From: Achatina immaculata
Lineage: Eukaryota > Mollusca > Gastropoda > Stylommatophora > Achatinidae
Direction: 5' to 3'
NCBI GenBank assembly: GCA_009760885.1
Contig: CM019707.1
Location: 30,751,687 to 30,815,686 of the forward strand
Length of the DNA stretch: 64,000 nucleotides
Made by a program: the position numbers and the translations under genes. Positions 1-10,168 of the stretch are shown piece after piece. The notes beneath the pieces are model-generated. The model saw nothing but the letters and a program-made list of their open reading frames with translations, was not told where the DNA came from and ran no database searches. Within the stretch, counting starts at the first letter, position 1. Each line of letters begins with the position of its first letter.

Positions 1-143
1 CCACTGACATCCTCCAGTTGACCCAGCTGTAGAAATGGGCACGTGACACACCAGTGTCTGGAAAACTGTTTCGGAGTTAGAGAATATCTACCTTCAAACT
101 GTGCCACACCAGATCATGCAGCGCACGTGACTGTCAGAGGGTA
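1..143 (+). repeat. SINE body fragment
   Basis: It contains GACCCAGCTGTAGAAATGGG, then CACACCAGTGT and GGAAAAC; the same order recurs at 33905-34140 and 41445-41655 downstream of tRNA-like heads. The head of this copy would lie left of the window. Confidence 0.55.
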
Positions 144-230
144 AAACATAAATAAAAATTACAGGACATTCAGTCCTGTTAATAAAACACACAGAGTTCA
201 AATCTGCTCAATTAAAAAAAAATCATCTAT

Positions 231-418
231 CATCACCATCATCATCACTGACATAAGTGCCATGGCACTTGTTATATCATCACCATCATCATCGTTGATG
301 TAAGTGCCATGGCACTTGTTATAACATCACCATCATCATCCTTGACGTAAGTGCCATGGCACTTGTTACAACATCACCATCATCACTGCTGATGTAAGTG
401 CCATGACACTTGTTATAA
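231..418. repeat. 47-bp tandem repeat, 4 copies, each with a palindrome
   Basis: Copies start at 231, 278, 325 and 372. Each holds a CATCAC-type run followed by AAGTGCCATGGCACTT, a perfect 16-bp palindrome (one base changed in the fourth copy). The array ends about 40 bp from the filamin donor at 459, inside the intron. Confidence 0.9.
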
Positions 419-458
419 CAACACCAGCAACAAATATCAAGTATATTGCAGGTCTTAC

Positions 459-563
459 CTTCCTCTCTAGGTGTAAACTTGACAACACTTCTTCCTTTGT
501 GTTCATCATCCACCTCCACTGGTACCAATGAACTTGGACTTTTGACCTCTGCCCTCAGCTGAC
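459..563 (-). CDS. FLN: Filamin exon (last visible; start of final visible repeat's second half)
   Basis: The minus strand reads QLRAEVKSPSS, then VVKFTPREEG, the typical second half of a filamin Ig-like repeat (compare the SPSG and RFIPRENG motifs in vertebrate repeats 22-23). The acceptor is GATCAG/GTCAGC. The donor GGAAG/GTAAGA is close to consensus. The split codon joins the upstream exon as ...EAGP-G-QLRAEV. Length 105 bp, phase 1-1. Filamins are actin cross-linking scaffolds whose last repeat dimerises; that last repeat must lie left of the window. The acceptor polypyrimidine tract is weak, so the right boundary rests mainly on frame continuity. Confidence 0.85.
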
Positions 564-827
564 CTGATCAGTCATAAGTCACAGCCCAAAATTTATTAGA
601 CAAATGTGACATATTACCAGAAAATCAATCTTAGAGAATCAAACTTGGAGAATGCTGAATCATGACAGTCAGTGCCTCTAGCTAATGCAGCCAAAGAATT
701 TATGAAAAAAAATACCTAGATATTTACATCACATGAAAACTTTTCACAAATTTCTGACAATAATGAAGAGATAATGTGAAGAATTTCAAATATTGTAATC
801 CTGTTATAAGCAAAAACTGCAGTTAAA

Positions 828-1113
828 TTTTACTTGCTACACTTTTATGAGGGAGGACTTACTACATTCTTATGAGGATGGCTTACTACACTCTTATGGG
901 GGATAGCTTACTACACTCTTATGAGGGATAGCTTACTACACTCTTATGAGGGATAGCTTACTACACCCTTATGAGGGAGGGCTGACTATATTCTTATGAA
1001 GATAGCTTACTACACTCTTATAAGGGAGGGCTGACTACATTTTTATGAAGATAGCTTACTACATCCTTATGAAGGAGGACTTACTACACTCTTATGAAGA
1101 TGGTTTACTAGGA
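828..1113. repeat. Minisatellite, about 25-bp unit (CTTACTACACTCTTATGAGG)
   Basis: About eleven imperfect copies of a unit reading CTTACTACACTCTTATGAGG plus GATAG. It is intronic and no reading frame of note crosses it. Confidence 0.85.
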
Positions 1114-1501
1114 TGGCTTGCAACAATCATGAGAATGGGTTATCCAGTTAAGAGAAAATTTTTTTTAATTTCTAAGTAAATATGAATCATGATCTCTTGG
1201 CAGAAAGAAATCTTAATATGTTTATTAGAGACTGGAATATTCATTTTAGGGGAGAAGATTGGAAGAGTACTTTATCAATAACTCTGGGAAATGAGTTTAA
1301 TTACTGTAAGTCTCTACATCAGCTTCCCATCCATAAAAGACAATTTATTTTTTTACAGCCTCTATAGAGAAATAATCTATTTTATGCCTGCAGTAAATGA
1401 TTTTGTAGCACAGATTACATAGCAGGAATTAAATTACACATTTTTAATGAATTAATACTTTTTGAAAACATTTTCATAATTATGACGAATTACTGACACT
1501 T

Positions 1502-1640
1502 CTTATATCTTATATCCTTCCCGAGCCGTTAAACGTCACATAGGGCTCGCAAAGTAGTTCGCCAATTTTTCCTGTCTTCGGCGAGTCTTTCAACCTCATC
1601 AAGGGATTTATGCCTGTTAATTTGGCCGTAATACTGACAC
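1502..1640 (-). mobile_element. RTE-C LINE 3' tail fragment
   Basis: Its reverse complement contains the family's 3' end: GAAGACAGGAAAAATTGGCG, then GAGCCCTATGTGACGTTTAA, CGGC and GGATATAAG. The same tail occurs at 4291, 6205, 23838, 31080, 38930, 46480 and 53270. It encodes the LINE C-terminus (AEDRK-x-WR-x-x-x-x-ALCDV). Confidence 0.8.
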
Positions 1641-1879
1641 TAGCAGGTGTTTAATCTGATGTGTTCATGTATTTAATCAGTGTTACCCTCACTGATTGTA
1701 TGTTTTCATTCAGTATCACTGAAAAGACCTTCAGATTGTAAAAATTCCATCAAGTATTTAAAACAGCTAAATTTTATTACTAATTCTGAACATTTTAATA
1801 CAAATGTATGACCTGCATGATAAACACTGGATACAAATTACTTGTTCATGAAAGTTACTAAACTCTAGAGTGCAAAATA

Positions 1880-2195
1880 ATTAACTTTCTTAAATAACAA
1901 ACTTCACAACATAAGAATAGGTTAAACAGAAAAAAACAACATTTGCAAATAACAACTTTACAACATAGGAAGAGATCAAACAGAAAAACAACAATTGCAA
2001 ATAACAACTTCACAACATAAGAATAGGTTAAACAGAAAAGCAACAATCACAAATAACAAATTTCTCAATATAAGGATAGGTTAAACAGAGAAAAACAACA
2101 ATCGCAAATAACAAACTTCTCAACATAAGAATAGGTTAAACAGAAAAAAAAAAACAACAATCACAAATAACAAACTTCTCAACATAAAAAGAAAA
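1880..2195. repeat. Minisatellite, about 55-bp unit next to a filamin exon
   Basis: About five copies of a unit with ACTTCACAACATAAGAATAG, GTTAAACAGAAAAACAACAA and TCGCAAATAAC. The array lies 25 bp from the donor of the exon at 2220-2366. Confidence 0.85.
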
Positions 2196-2219
2196 AAGAA
2201 GAAAAAAAACCACACACAC

Positions 2220-2366
2220 CTGGGCCAGCCTCAGAGGTGTCAAATGGAATCCTCTTCTCTTCCCCAACGACGAGCTGGATGCGTTCCTGTCCATCCATGT
2301 AATGCTGCCAACCCCCAACAACCTTAACCTTCCTGGAATCAACAACCTTGGGGTGGAAAGGACTTC
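2220..2366 (-). CDS. FLN: Filamin exon (repeat 7/8 boundary)
   Basis: It encodes SPFHPKVVDSRKVKVVGGW, then YVG-like QLVVGEEKRIPFDTSEAGP. This is the end of one Ig repeat (SPF-x-KV), the linker and the first strands of the next, ending in the conserved D-x-S-x-AGPG. The acceptor is TGTGCCACAG/GAAGTC and the donor CCCAG/GTGTGT. Length 147 bp, phase 1-1; it joins the exon at 3296-3421 as IP-G-SPF. A 55-bp minisatellite begins only about 30 bp beyond the donor. Confidence 0.9.
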
Positions 2367-2540
2367 CTGTGGCACAAAACAGAAGCGCTCATTCACATGT
2401 CATCTTACACGTGCAGTTATTTTTTAAAAAATAAAATGCATACTGATACACAAAAACAGTTACAGCTCCAAATTAAGCTCCGCCTTCTGATTTGGAGTTT
2501 CAAAATAGGCAAATCAGGGTAAAAATTCAAATTCTTGAGT

Positions 2541-2777
2541 CATTAGCCATTTCCAACTTGGGTCCCTATTAGCCATTTCCAACTTAGGTCCTTATTAGCC
2601 ATTTCCAACTTGGGTCCCTATTAGCCATTTCCAACTTGGGTCCCTATTAGCCATTTAAAACTTAGGTACCTATTAGCCATTTCCAACCTGGGTCCCTATT
2701 AGCCATTTCCAACGTGGGTCCCTATTAGCCATTTCCAACTTAGGTCCCTATCAGCCATTTCCAACTTAGGTCCCTAT
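2541..2777. repeat. Minisatellite, 27-bp unit (TAGCCATTTCCAACTTGGGT...)
   Basis: About nine copies of TAGCCATTTCCAACTTGGGT plus CCCTATT, with few substitutions. It sits in the intron between exons 2220-2366 and 3296-3421. Confidence 0.9.
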
Positions 2778-3154
2778 CCCTATCCTTAATGCTGTTGAAA
2801 ATCAATTTATTATACTTAACTCTTAACCTCCCTTGAGCCACTTAAATGGCTTTTACACAAATTTTAAAAAAAAACAAACTACATCACATGGTCTTTTTCC
2901 CATAATTTTAAATGGCTGTAAAACAGGTATCATTTCTCAATAAAACATCATGGTCAGGATTTTTAGAAATGTGAACACAAGTCATGTGTGTTGTTTGAAA
3001 TGCTAAGAACAAAACACAGGGAAAGCTTTATATAATAAAATGTACTTTTCATTAGTAATGGTTCTCCTAACTATTCTTTCACTATCAGCATGTTAAAGAA
3101 ATGCTACTCATTAGAAATTATTCAACGTGTTGTAATATCTGGTGTGTAAGTGAT

Positions 3155-3239
3155 CTTCTTCTTCTTCTTCTTCGTTCGCACTGTCTGTCTATATCTGCAG
3201 TCTCTTGGACAAATTTCACTGTTTTTTGTAATTCATGTA
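3155..3239 (-). mobile_element. Nimb-like LINE, 85-bp 3' fragment with target duplication
   Basis: It begins CTTCTTCTTCTTCTTCTTCG then TTCGCACTGTCTGTCTATAT, matching the 3' end of the copy at 50563 (tail is (GAA)n on the element strand). It is flanked by the 12-bp direct repeat TGTGTAAGTGAT at 3143-3154 and 3240-3251. This is an extreme 5' truncation. Confidence 0.92.
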
Positions 3240-3295
3240 TGTGTAAGTGATGAAATGTAGTAAAATAAGCTACAGGAATGAAATTTAATACCCAC

Positions 3296-3421
3296 CTGGA
3301 ATCTCTCTGTCATTCCACCTGACATAGACATCGAACAAGCCAACCTCTACAGGTATGTAGGTCACCTTGTACTGGCCATCAGGGAGTGGGTCAATGCTGC
3401 ATTTGGCAATTGCATTTGGAC
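3296..3421 (-). CDS. FLN: Filamin exon (second half of visible repeat 7)
   Basis: It encodes GPNAIAKCSIDPLPDGQYKV, then TYIPVEVGLFDVYVRWNDREIPG, the classic filamin D-G-x-Y-x-V-x-Y-x-P and VPG-SPF signature. The acceptor is TTCATGTAG/GTCC and the donor CCAG/GTGGGTATT. The same GTGGGTATT donor core recurs at the end of the 874-codon exon at 18777. Length 126 bp, phase 1-1. An 85-bp retroposon scrap with intact target duplication ends 57 bp downstream of the donor (3155-3239). Confidence 0.92.
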
Positions 3422-3559
3422 CTACATGAAAAATAAAAGAGGATTTGAGTTTGTTTTTGTAATCTTATATTGGAGAGCATGCATGACACGGCAATGATGG
3501 CACATGTTGAGAAGGCTGGTATTACAGCTCACTGGGAAGGCATCATCCCATCTTGTGTT

Positions 3560-3842
3560 CATTCATTCATTAGCATGTCCCTTATGGAACTGAGCTCTCT
3601 TGAATGTCTCTCATTTGTAACCAAGATGCCCTGCTGCTGATGCATCCATTTACAAATCATCAACAATGTCTTCTTGCCATCTTCACCTTGGTCTTCCTAT
3701 CTTTCTTTTACCCCCATTAAGTACCCTTTCAAGACGTGTTTCTCCAAGTTCTTATGATGTTTAATATGTCTGGAATACTTAAGTTTTCTCTGTTTAATCT
3801 TCTTTACTAACCAACCTTCTTCAATATTAAATTCCTGTGTAC
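3560..3842 (-). mobile_element. RTE-B LINE 3' fragment
   Basis: It starts with a (CATT)n run then AGCATGTCCCTTATGGAACT and matches the 3' coding end of the element at 47241-49708, with many substitutions. Decayed; no open frame. Confidence 0.85.
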
Positions 3843-4290
3843 ACTCAAGGAAATAAAGAAAACCATGACACTGCAGTGCATGCTTAACTAGAATAGTAAT
3901 TACTGCACTTGTCTCTTATGATGAGGCTTTAAGGTCATCAGAGTCCGGCCTTAAGTGCCTAGTCAACGAACTGCAGAAGTGGATACCTTGCTCCTTCTGG
4001 GACATGGGAAGGAAAGGCTGCCAGATGTGACCACATGACACTTTAGTGTGCTGACTGTTCAAAGAAAGCCATGGGCCATGACATTATGTTCTCTAGGTAC
4101 CTCTATGGAATGATGGGACTACCTTTACATTTCATCATCACGTCAATACTACCATCATCGCCTATTGTTACCGTCATCATTACTAAGCAAAAAGAGCAAA
4201 CTTAGAACAGAAACAAAATCAAGAACATTATCCATGGCCATTATAAAAATTACTTGTCACATAAATCTCTTTAAAATGCTCCACAGAATC

Positions 4291-4408
4291 TTACATCCTT
4301 TCAGTGCCGTTAAACATCACATAGGGCTTGCGTAGTATTATTTTTAATGTTTTTCAGCTTAGGTCTACTAATTTATCCCCTCTCAACAATGTTTTCATGT
4401 GTTTGACC
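4291..4408 (-). mobile_element. RTE-C LINE 3' tail fragment (decayed)
   Basis: It reads CTTACATCCTTTCAGTGCCG then TTAAACATCACATAGGGCTT, the reverse complement of the RTE-C tail, with a divergent inner part. Confidence 0.7.
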
Positions 4409-4779
4409 TTTTTTTTTTTTCATTTTCCATAGAATACAGGCTCCAGATCAGATTGCAAAAAAGTCTGTAATATGAAAGTTCACTTTTTTCCCCTTATTTA
4501 TTTTTTTTTCTCTCAACTTTTTGCATGTATGAATTACTACTGCACTTATAAAGCAGAACAGCTTTCAAAATTGCTGTTAAATATTACCTGCATATTTCAG
4601 CCAATCTTTTATGCTAAATTTGCATAAAATTACACTTTCAGTTCATTATTCACTTATGATTTTAAAAAAAATTACAGGAACAAAGCTTTAGTATTAGGCA
4701 ATAATGAGATTTTCAACTTCATCAAACAACAAAGGACTTGGAAAAAAAAAGTCTAGAGAATAAATTCTACAAATAACCA

Positions 4780-5030
4780 AAGATAGTCCACATTTTTTTG
4801 GATATGTCACAAGAAGACAGAAGTTAACAACTTGAAAATTTAAGAGAGAAAAAAAAAAAAGAAGGAGAAGGAGGCAAGAGAAAAAAAAAGTTTCATCAGC
4901 CTGACCAAGTGGCATGGAAAAAGAAAAGAATTTGAAATGATCAGAAACATCACACACAACTGCTAATCCTGTCCACCATGGAAAATATTGACTAATGTGA
5001 AAAAAAGCCATCCCTGTTACATATTATCTG
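4780..5030 (+). mobile_element. LINE C-terminal fragment, unnamed lineage
   Basis: A decayed region sharing CAGAAGTTA, CTTGAAAAT, then CCTGACCAAGTGGCA and GATCAGAAACA with 5290-5530. The coding sense resembles the EDRKLENL...GRQREKY...W tail common in RTE/CR1-type proteins. Confidence 0.5.
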
Positions 5031-5106
5031 TGTATGGCAAGCAGAACTGAAAAATGTTTTGAACCTTCGTTCATAAACCTCCATTTTCCTTGCTCCCAGT
5101 TCTAGA

Positions 5107-5239
5107 GAGCTTCTTTTATGGTTTTCTTGGCTGTGCAAAGTTTATGGTTTGAGAAGATCACCCTTTCAAACTGTGTTCTAGAAGATGATCTTCTCAAACC
5201 ATAAACCTTGTACAGCCAAGAAAACCATCAATGAAGCTA
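5107..5239. repeat. Inverted repeat (foldback), arms about 54 bp
   Basis: Arm 1 (5107-5160) contains GTTTTCTTGGCTGTGCAAAG and TTTATGGTTTGAGAAGATCA. Arm 2 (5186-5239) contains TGATCTTCTCAAACCATAAA and CCTTGTACAGCCAAGAAAAC. The inner 40 bp pair with only about three mismatches around a 25-nt loop. No terminal duplication was recognised. Confidence 0.88.
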
Positions 5240-5289
5240 TCAAGGAGGTCAAGAACAATGAGAACTAATTATGACCAAAAGGAAAAAGA

Positions 5290-5530
5290 CAGTCATTTTT
5301 TTTTTTTAAAGAAGGCAGAAGTTAGAGAACCTGAGGATCACTTGAAAATCAAATGAAGAAAAAAAAACAAAATGGACAGACAGAGAAGTATGTGTGAACA
5401 GGCTGATGAAGTGGCACAGGAGCAGAACAGCAACAGATTTGATTAGAAACACCTACAGCATAACACAGTGGAGAAGTATTATCCCCAGTGCCTGGAGTCT
5501 TTGCCCTGAATGACTGAATAATCTATGTAG
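5290..5530 (+). mobile_element. LINE C-terminal fragment, unnamed lineage
   Basis: Related to 4780-5030: GAAGGCAGAAGTTAGAGAAC, CTTGAAAATCAAATGAAG, then GATGAAGTGGCACAGGAGCA and GATTAGAAACACC. The inferred peptide runs RKLENL...EKYVNRLMKWHR...LIRNTY...QWR, a LINE C-terminus with stops. Confidence 0.55.
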
Positions 5531-5862
5531 TTGTTTCTATTCTATGACCCATTTTTACTAGTGCGTGTCGCTGTGTTTTGTGAGTATGTACTAAACTGAA
5601 TGTGACAGAGTGGAAGCTGGGAGATGAAGGGCAGAATGTCACATGGGCCTGTGTATACAGTCCTGAAAATAAAGTCTGTTTGTTCTTAAACCATACCTAG
5701 TTTTAGTCACATCAGACATAATTACTGCTCTGGTTGTCAATTCTTCTGACAATAAATGGACTTAATTTCCAAAAAAGGTCAAGAACTAGGCATCTGATAT
5801 TCTGCTCTTCAAATTGTAAAAGCAACTATCACATCAGTCTCAAAGAGAAACATCACACTCAC

Positions 5863-6006
5863 CATCCACCTGAACAGAGGGCTTGCCCTTCAAATTCCTG
5901 GCATCAATGTTAAAATGGGCTGGCTTATCCTCTTCACCTTTGTGCAAGCCCTCCCCATGGGCTGTTGGGAGAATGCCTTCTCCAATCTCCTGATGAAATG
6001 GACTAC
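5863..6006 (-). CDS. FLN: Filamin exon (start of visible repeat 7); shared acceptor for long and short isoforms
   Basis: It encodes SPFHQEIGEGILPTAHGEGL, then HKGEEDKPAHFNIDARNLKG and KPSVQVDG: end of one repeat, linker, and GEGL/F-x-I-D-A-R strands of the next. The acceptor has a strong T-rich tract, TTGTTTCAG/GTAGTC; the donor is GGATG/GTGAGT. Length 144 bp, phase 1-1. The preceding intron is about 19 kb and holds the 874-codon reading frame at 18777-21399. Both upstream partners end in a single G in phase 1, so either splice gives G-S-P-F here. Confidence 0.93.
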
Positions 6007-6204
6007 CTGAAACAACAAGAAACAAAAACATACATGGATTTTACAGACAGATTTATATAACTCATGACCATCATTTGTACCATCACATGTATCTTAAATC
6101 AGTGGTTCTCAAATTGTTTTCATGCATCCTCCCCGGCCACATCTTCAGTGGCCCCGAACATTTTTCACTCACTGGTTCTGATTTTAAGATATGCCAGTTT
6201 AACA

Positions 6205-6305
6205 GGCATAACATCCCTTGTTGAAAAGCTCACCGAAAACAGGAAAACTGGGTGAACTACCATGTGAGCCCTATGTGACTTTAACAGCACAGGAAGGATG
6301 TAAGG
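6205..6305 (+). mobile_element. RTE-C LINE 3' tail inside the hAT-like element
   Basis: It reads GGCATAACATCCCTTGTTGA, AAACAGGAAAACTGG, then GAGCCCTATGTGACTTTAAC and GGAAGGATGTAAGG. This is the conserved end of the lineage, running directly into the GGATGTAAGG-type tandem array. Confidence 0.85.
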
Positions 6306-6500
6306 TAAGGAAGGATGGATGTAAGGTAAGGAAGGAAGGATATACGGTAAGGAGGGAAAAATGTACGGTAAGGAGGGAAGGATGTAGAGTAAGGAGGGAG
6401 GGATGTAAGGTTAGGAGGGAAGGATCTAAGGTAAGGAAGGAAGGATGTAAGGTAAGGAGGGAAAAATGTATGGTAAGGAGGGAAGGAAGGAAGGTTCTAA
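6290..6500. repeat. Minisatellite of AAGGATGTAAGGTAAGGAGG-type units
   Basis: About ten copies of a 20-24 bp purine-rich unit, apparently expanded from the RTE-C tail. On the plus strand it is open and spells a VRREGCK-like repeat; that frame is an artefact of the array. Confidence 0.85.
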
Positions 6501-7415
6501 TGCTCCCTATTTTTCCTTAACCCCCCCCCCCCAATCTTCCCATTGTCCCTAGGGAAGCATTTCTGTCAACCCTGAGAACTACTGTCTTTGATGATCATGT
6601 GCTACATGATCTCATGAAATTCTCAGATCACAACCAGATCAGAATCCTCTCATTCTCATGTTGCCCGCTGCAGCTAATGGTTTAAGTATACAGCATCACG
6701 AGATTATTCCTAGGAAGTCTTTTTTTCTACCTGTCCCCGGCTGCCCTCTAACTGGATATGCTGGGATTTTTTTGTATGTGAACATCATTTTTTTTTCTTT
6801 AATACACTGAAAACTGTAGTGTAGTCTGATACACCTCACCTCACACGCAGATAATTTCTATTTTTAGAAGCAGCCTCCTCAACATGTACGTCACCTGTAC
6901 CCATTGTTTTTTTAAAAGCTGGGTTGACTGGAGTAAAATGAAGCTCATTTATACCGTTCCTTTTTCACCTCGTGAAATTAACTCATTATCAACTGCACTT
7001 CTTCTATGATTGTACATTCAGCTATTTCACTTTTTATTTTTCATGATAAAAATGCTCTGAAAGCCTGCATAAATTCTTCTGGGTATCAAAACCACACAAA
7101 ACAAAAACCAACTGACAGTACCAAAGTGATTGTTTGTACTGTAAACTCCAATTCATTTTCAGTTAAGATGAGCTAAAACACACTGAAATATAATATGAAG
7201 CTATAGTTATAAATTCATGTCCAAAGTCTCATCTTGAAAATGAGATGTTTCAGATTTACAAGCATGATCCCTACTATAAGTTTATCAGGTAATCATTTTT
7301 ATGGGAGCTAGTCTACAACTGACTCTCTTCTAATGAAAAGTAAGTTAGCAATGAACATGCTTCTTTTATGTTTCTGTAAAAAACAAAAAAAAAGACTTCA
7401 TCTGTATCAAATATC

Positions 7416-7494
7416 CAGGGTGGCTGTAAAATCCTGTATTGGTTTTAAATTTTAATAACTAAAAGAACAAGAGTAAGATTTTATGGCCACCCTG
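7416..7494. mobile_element. 79-bp terminal-inverted-repeat mini-element
   Basis: The left end is CAGGGTGGCTGTAAAATCCT. The right end, read inward, is CAGGGTGGCCATAAAATCTT, matching at 16 of 20 positions. CAGGG termini suggest an hAT-type relic, but no 8-bp target duplication is seen. Confidence 0.5.
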
Positions 7495-8787
7495 TGTTTG
7501 GTCATGATTCATTTAACTTCCAGCAGGCATCTGGTCTGGAAAGAACAAAAATAACTCTGCTTCGTTAAATTTCTAAATCAACTCTCCAGTCTTCTATCAA
7601 CATTCCCTCCCACCTCATTCACACACATGCCCACCTTGGTACCGGTGTCTCTACTTTTTAAGGAGATATGAAAAAAAAAAAATTCTCTCATGCCAGTCTC
7701 CAGACATCTTGTTCAAATGTGCATTCATTATTTGCCATCTGTCATCTCTATATAAACACTCCACTGGGTAAGCCCACATCATTACCTTCTGTGAACAGCT
7801 CTCTTTCATCCTAGGATACACAAGCAGTATTTAAAAATAGTCTGAACTTTTCCCAGCCCTATAAAAGGTGTTTCTAATATGACATGACCACCGCTCTCTA
7901 GTTCATATACGGATATACATATTTTTAAACTCAATGCCATATTATGGTTACTCTGACAAGGTCATGCCACAAAAGATGTGGCTCTGAACATCCATGGCAA
8001 AAGACATGTGCATCAGGAATCACATTTTTAAACATGTGAAAGGTCTTGGTAGTAGTGAAATCACATCATTTTCTTCTGGGAAGGGAAAGGGAGAGAGGCT
8101 GGTTTTTTTTAAATGGATTCATAAATTGTCCTTTAGTGCTCACTTTCTTTTCTTCTTCTTCTTCTCTGCTTCTTCTTCTTCTGCTTCTTCTTCTGTTTAT
8201 TATTATTATTTCTGAAATTATGTTGTCAGGATGAAGTCAAAACTTTACCCTGGCTCTGGTGGTAGTCCCACACTTCTATCTCAAATCCCCAACCAGTGGC
8301 TACATCTAAACTTATAACCACTTATAACATTATAACCATTTATAACATACTTCTAAAATTCACTGTTATTCAGAATTTTGTTAGGAACTGTATTTTCAAA
8401 ACCTTGTACTTTCTTTTTTTTTAACAAACCACAACCATTTGCAAACGTGTGACAAGTACTTCAGAGACTACTGAAGAGAACAGCAACACTGACTTTTACA
8501 ATGCAGAAAGCAGAATAACCAATATTTTAACTACCTGGCCTTCCTCACGTATAAAACAACACTTAAAAAAAATTCAAATGGGATGAATGGAACTGACAGA
8601 TAAAACTTGATTGAGCAAACACAGGTAAATATTGCCCGCGGGCCCCTCCCCTGTCAAAAATAAATTTACATCTACAAATCTACATTTCTACATCTACAAA
8701 ACTACATTTCTATATCTACATCACTTAGCCGATGAAATATGAACAAAGCTTTGGATTAAAAAAAAAAATCATGCCCTGTCTTGTCTT

Positions 8788-9200
8788 CTATCTCCCTAGA
8801 ACTGCGACCTGCTGTTCTTTGCGTCCGATGCTGTGAAGGTATTGAGCCACAGCAATGTGTCGACGTGAGAGTGGGCCATGTGAAGGTATTGAGCCACAGC
8901 AATGTGTCGACGTGAGAGTGGGCCATGTGAAGGTACTGAGCCCAAAGCATTGTGTCGACATGATTTGTTTTTTTTTTAGGCCAGTCCTGGAGTACAGCTG
9001 AAAAAAAGCGGGGGGGGGGGGGGGGGGTGTTTGCAATGCTTCTTTAGCAGACTCCACAGCCATGGGGACTACGGCGATCTCTAACCTTTTGGTCAGGCTA
9101 GGCCTGTTACTTGGGGGGTACCAGTGGAGAGGTGGATCAGCTATGCTTCAGCAACTTTGACGTCCGCCTATCAGCTACGGGTCGCTGACACTATCAAAAC
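8788..9200 (+). repeat. Unclassified dispersed repeat, with 47-bp internal triplication
   Basis: Shares TTCTTTGC..GATGC, GTGAAGG.ATTGAG, then GCTTCTTTAGCAGA, CCATGGG and GCTAGGCCTGTTACT with copies at 45870-46210, 49795-49965 and 53820-53930. A 47-bp unit is repeated three times here (8832, 8879, 8926). No coding domain recognised. Confidence 0.65.
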
Positions 9201-9296
9201 GGACAGGGTCTTTGCATGAAAAAGAAAAGTATAAATATGATTTTATTACTCTTATTCTTGTTAATTTTTTATCTTTTTTTTTCAGTCTGGCCCATG

Positions 9297-9351
9297 TGTA
9301 GGCAAGTATAATCTATATTCTTAGTAGGCAGGTATAATATACATTCTGAGT
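9297..9351. repeat. Left remnant of the 26-bp array
   Basis: Two units of GGCAGGTATAATCTATATTC type, cut off from the main array at 10169 by the RTE-D insertion. Confidence 0.85.
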
Positions 9352-10168
9352 CATCATTATCAGGTGCCGTGCCGACTGGCGTTGGCTATTATGCTTCTCC
9401 AGAGTACCCGATCCTTCATGCAGGCCATCAGTTCAGTTGGTGATCTCCTCTCACACCATCCCGTCAGACTGTCCAGTATCATTTCTCTTGGTCTTCCTCT
9501 TGATCTTCTTCCTTCTATTTTTCCTGTTGTTATAATATTTTCAATGCCCCCTTCTTCTCATTGCATGTCCTGTGAAAGTACATTGTCTCTCTCTTATCTT
9601 TTTGACAAGGTTTTTTTTGTCTCTCCAGCTCTTCTCATACATTCTTCATTAGTTATTTTTGCTGTCCAGGGGATTCGCAACATTCTTCTAATAAACCACA
9701 TTTCTGCTGCTTCCAATGATTTTTGTGCAGACTTGCCTATTGTCCATGATTCACTTCCATATAACAAGATAGGTTCAATATAGCATTTTAGGACTCGTTT
9801 TCTAACATTCATTGATAAAGATGTGTTAGCTAATATGTTTCTCATTCTCTGAAATGCAGCCTTTGCTTGACCTATTCTGTTCCTAATTTCTGTTCTGCAT
9901 TTCCCATCTGAAGTTATTACTGCTCCAAGGTATTTTGAATTTCTGCATCTGCTTTAGAGTAGTTCCGTTTAATTTAATACTGCATGCTGGTGGATTCTGT
10001 TTCTTAGATATAACCATAGTCTCTGTCTTTTTGATATTCAAAGTAATGCCTTTCTGTTCACTTTCTTTGGCGACTTTATCCAAGAGATTTTGCAGGTCTT
10101 GTTGGTTCTCAGCTATCAGTACTGTGTCGTCAGCATACCGAAGGTTGTTAATATTGTATCCTCCAAAT
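9352..10168 (-). mobile_element. RTE-D LINE, 5'-truncated, inserted in the 26-bp array
   Basis: The reverse complement encodes RT motif YADDTVLIAENQQDLQNLLD, then NIKKTETMVISKKQ and a C-terminal VLKCYIEPILLYGSESWT and ITNEECMRRAGE. The 3' end is a short (GAT)n run at 9352. Frameshifts separate the two open segments (9594-9845, 9883-10168). ATTCTGAGT abuts both ends, compatible with a target duplication within the array. Related copy at 56717. Confidence 0.88.

Larger units (their letters stand above)
6100..6584. mobile_element. Non-autonomous hAT-like element with CAGTGGTTCTCAA termini
   Basis: The left end is CAGTGGTTCTCAAATTGTTT. The right end, read inward, is CAGTAGTTCTCAGGGTTGAC. The flanking 8-mers TCTTAAAT and TCTTTGAT match at six of eight positions, an aged hAT-type duplication. 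Its interior carries an RTE-C tail (6205-6305) and an expanded minisatellite (6290-6500). No transposase. Confidence 0.7.

Noticed and set aside
6218..6520. Cys/Lys/Arg-rich repetitive plus-strand frame
   Set aside because: Read-through of the expanded LINE-tail minisatellite.
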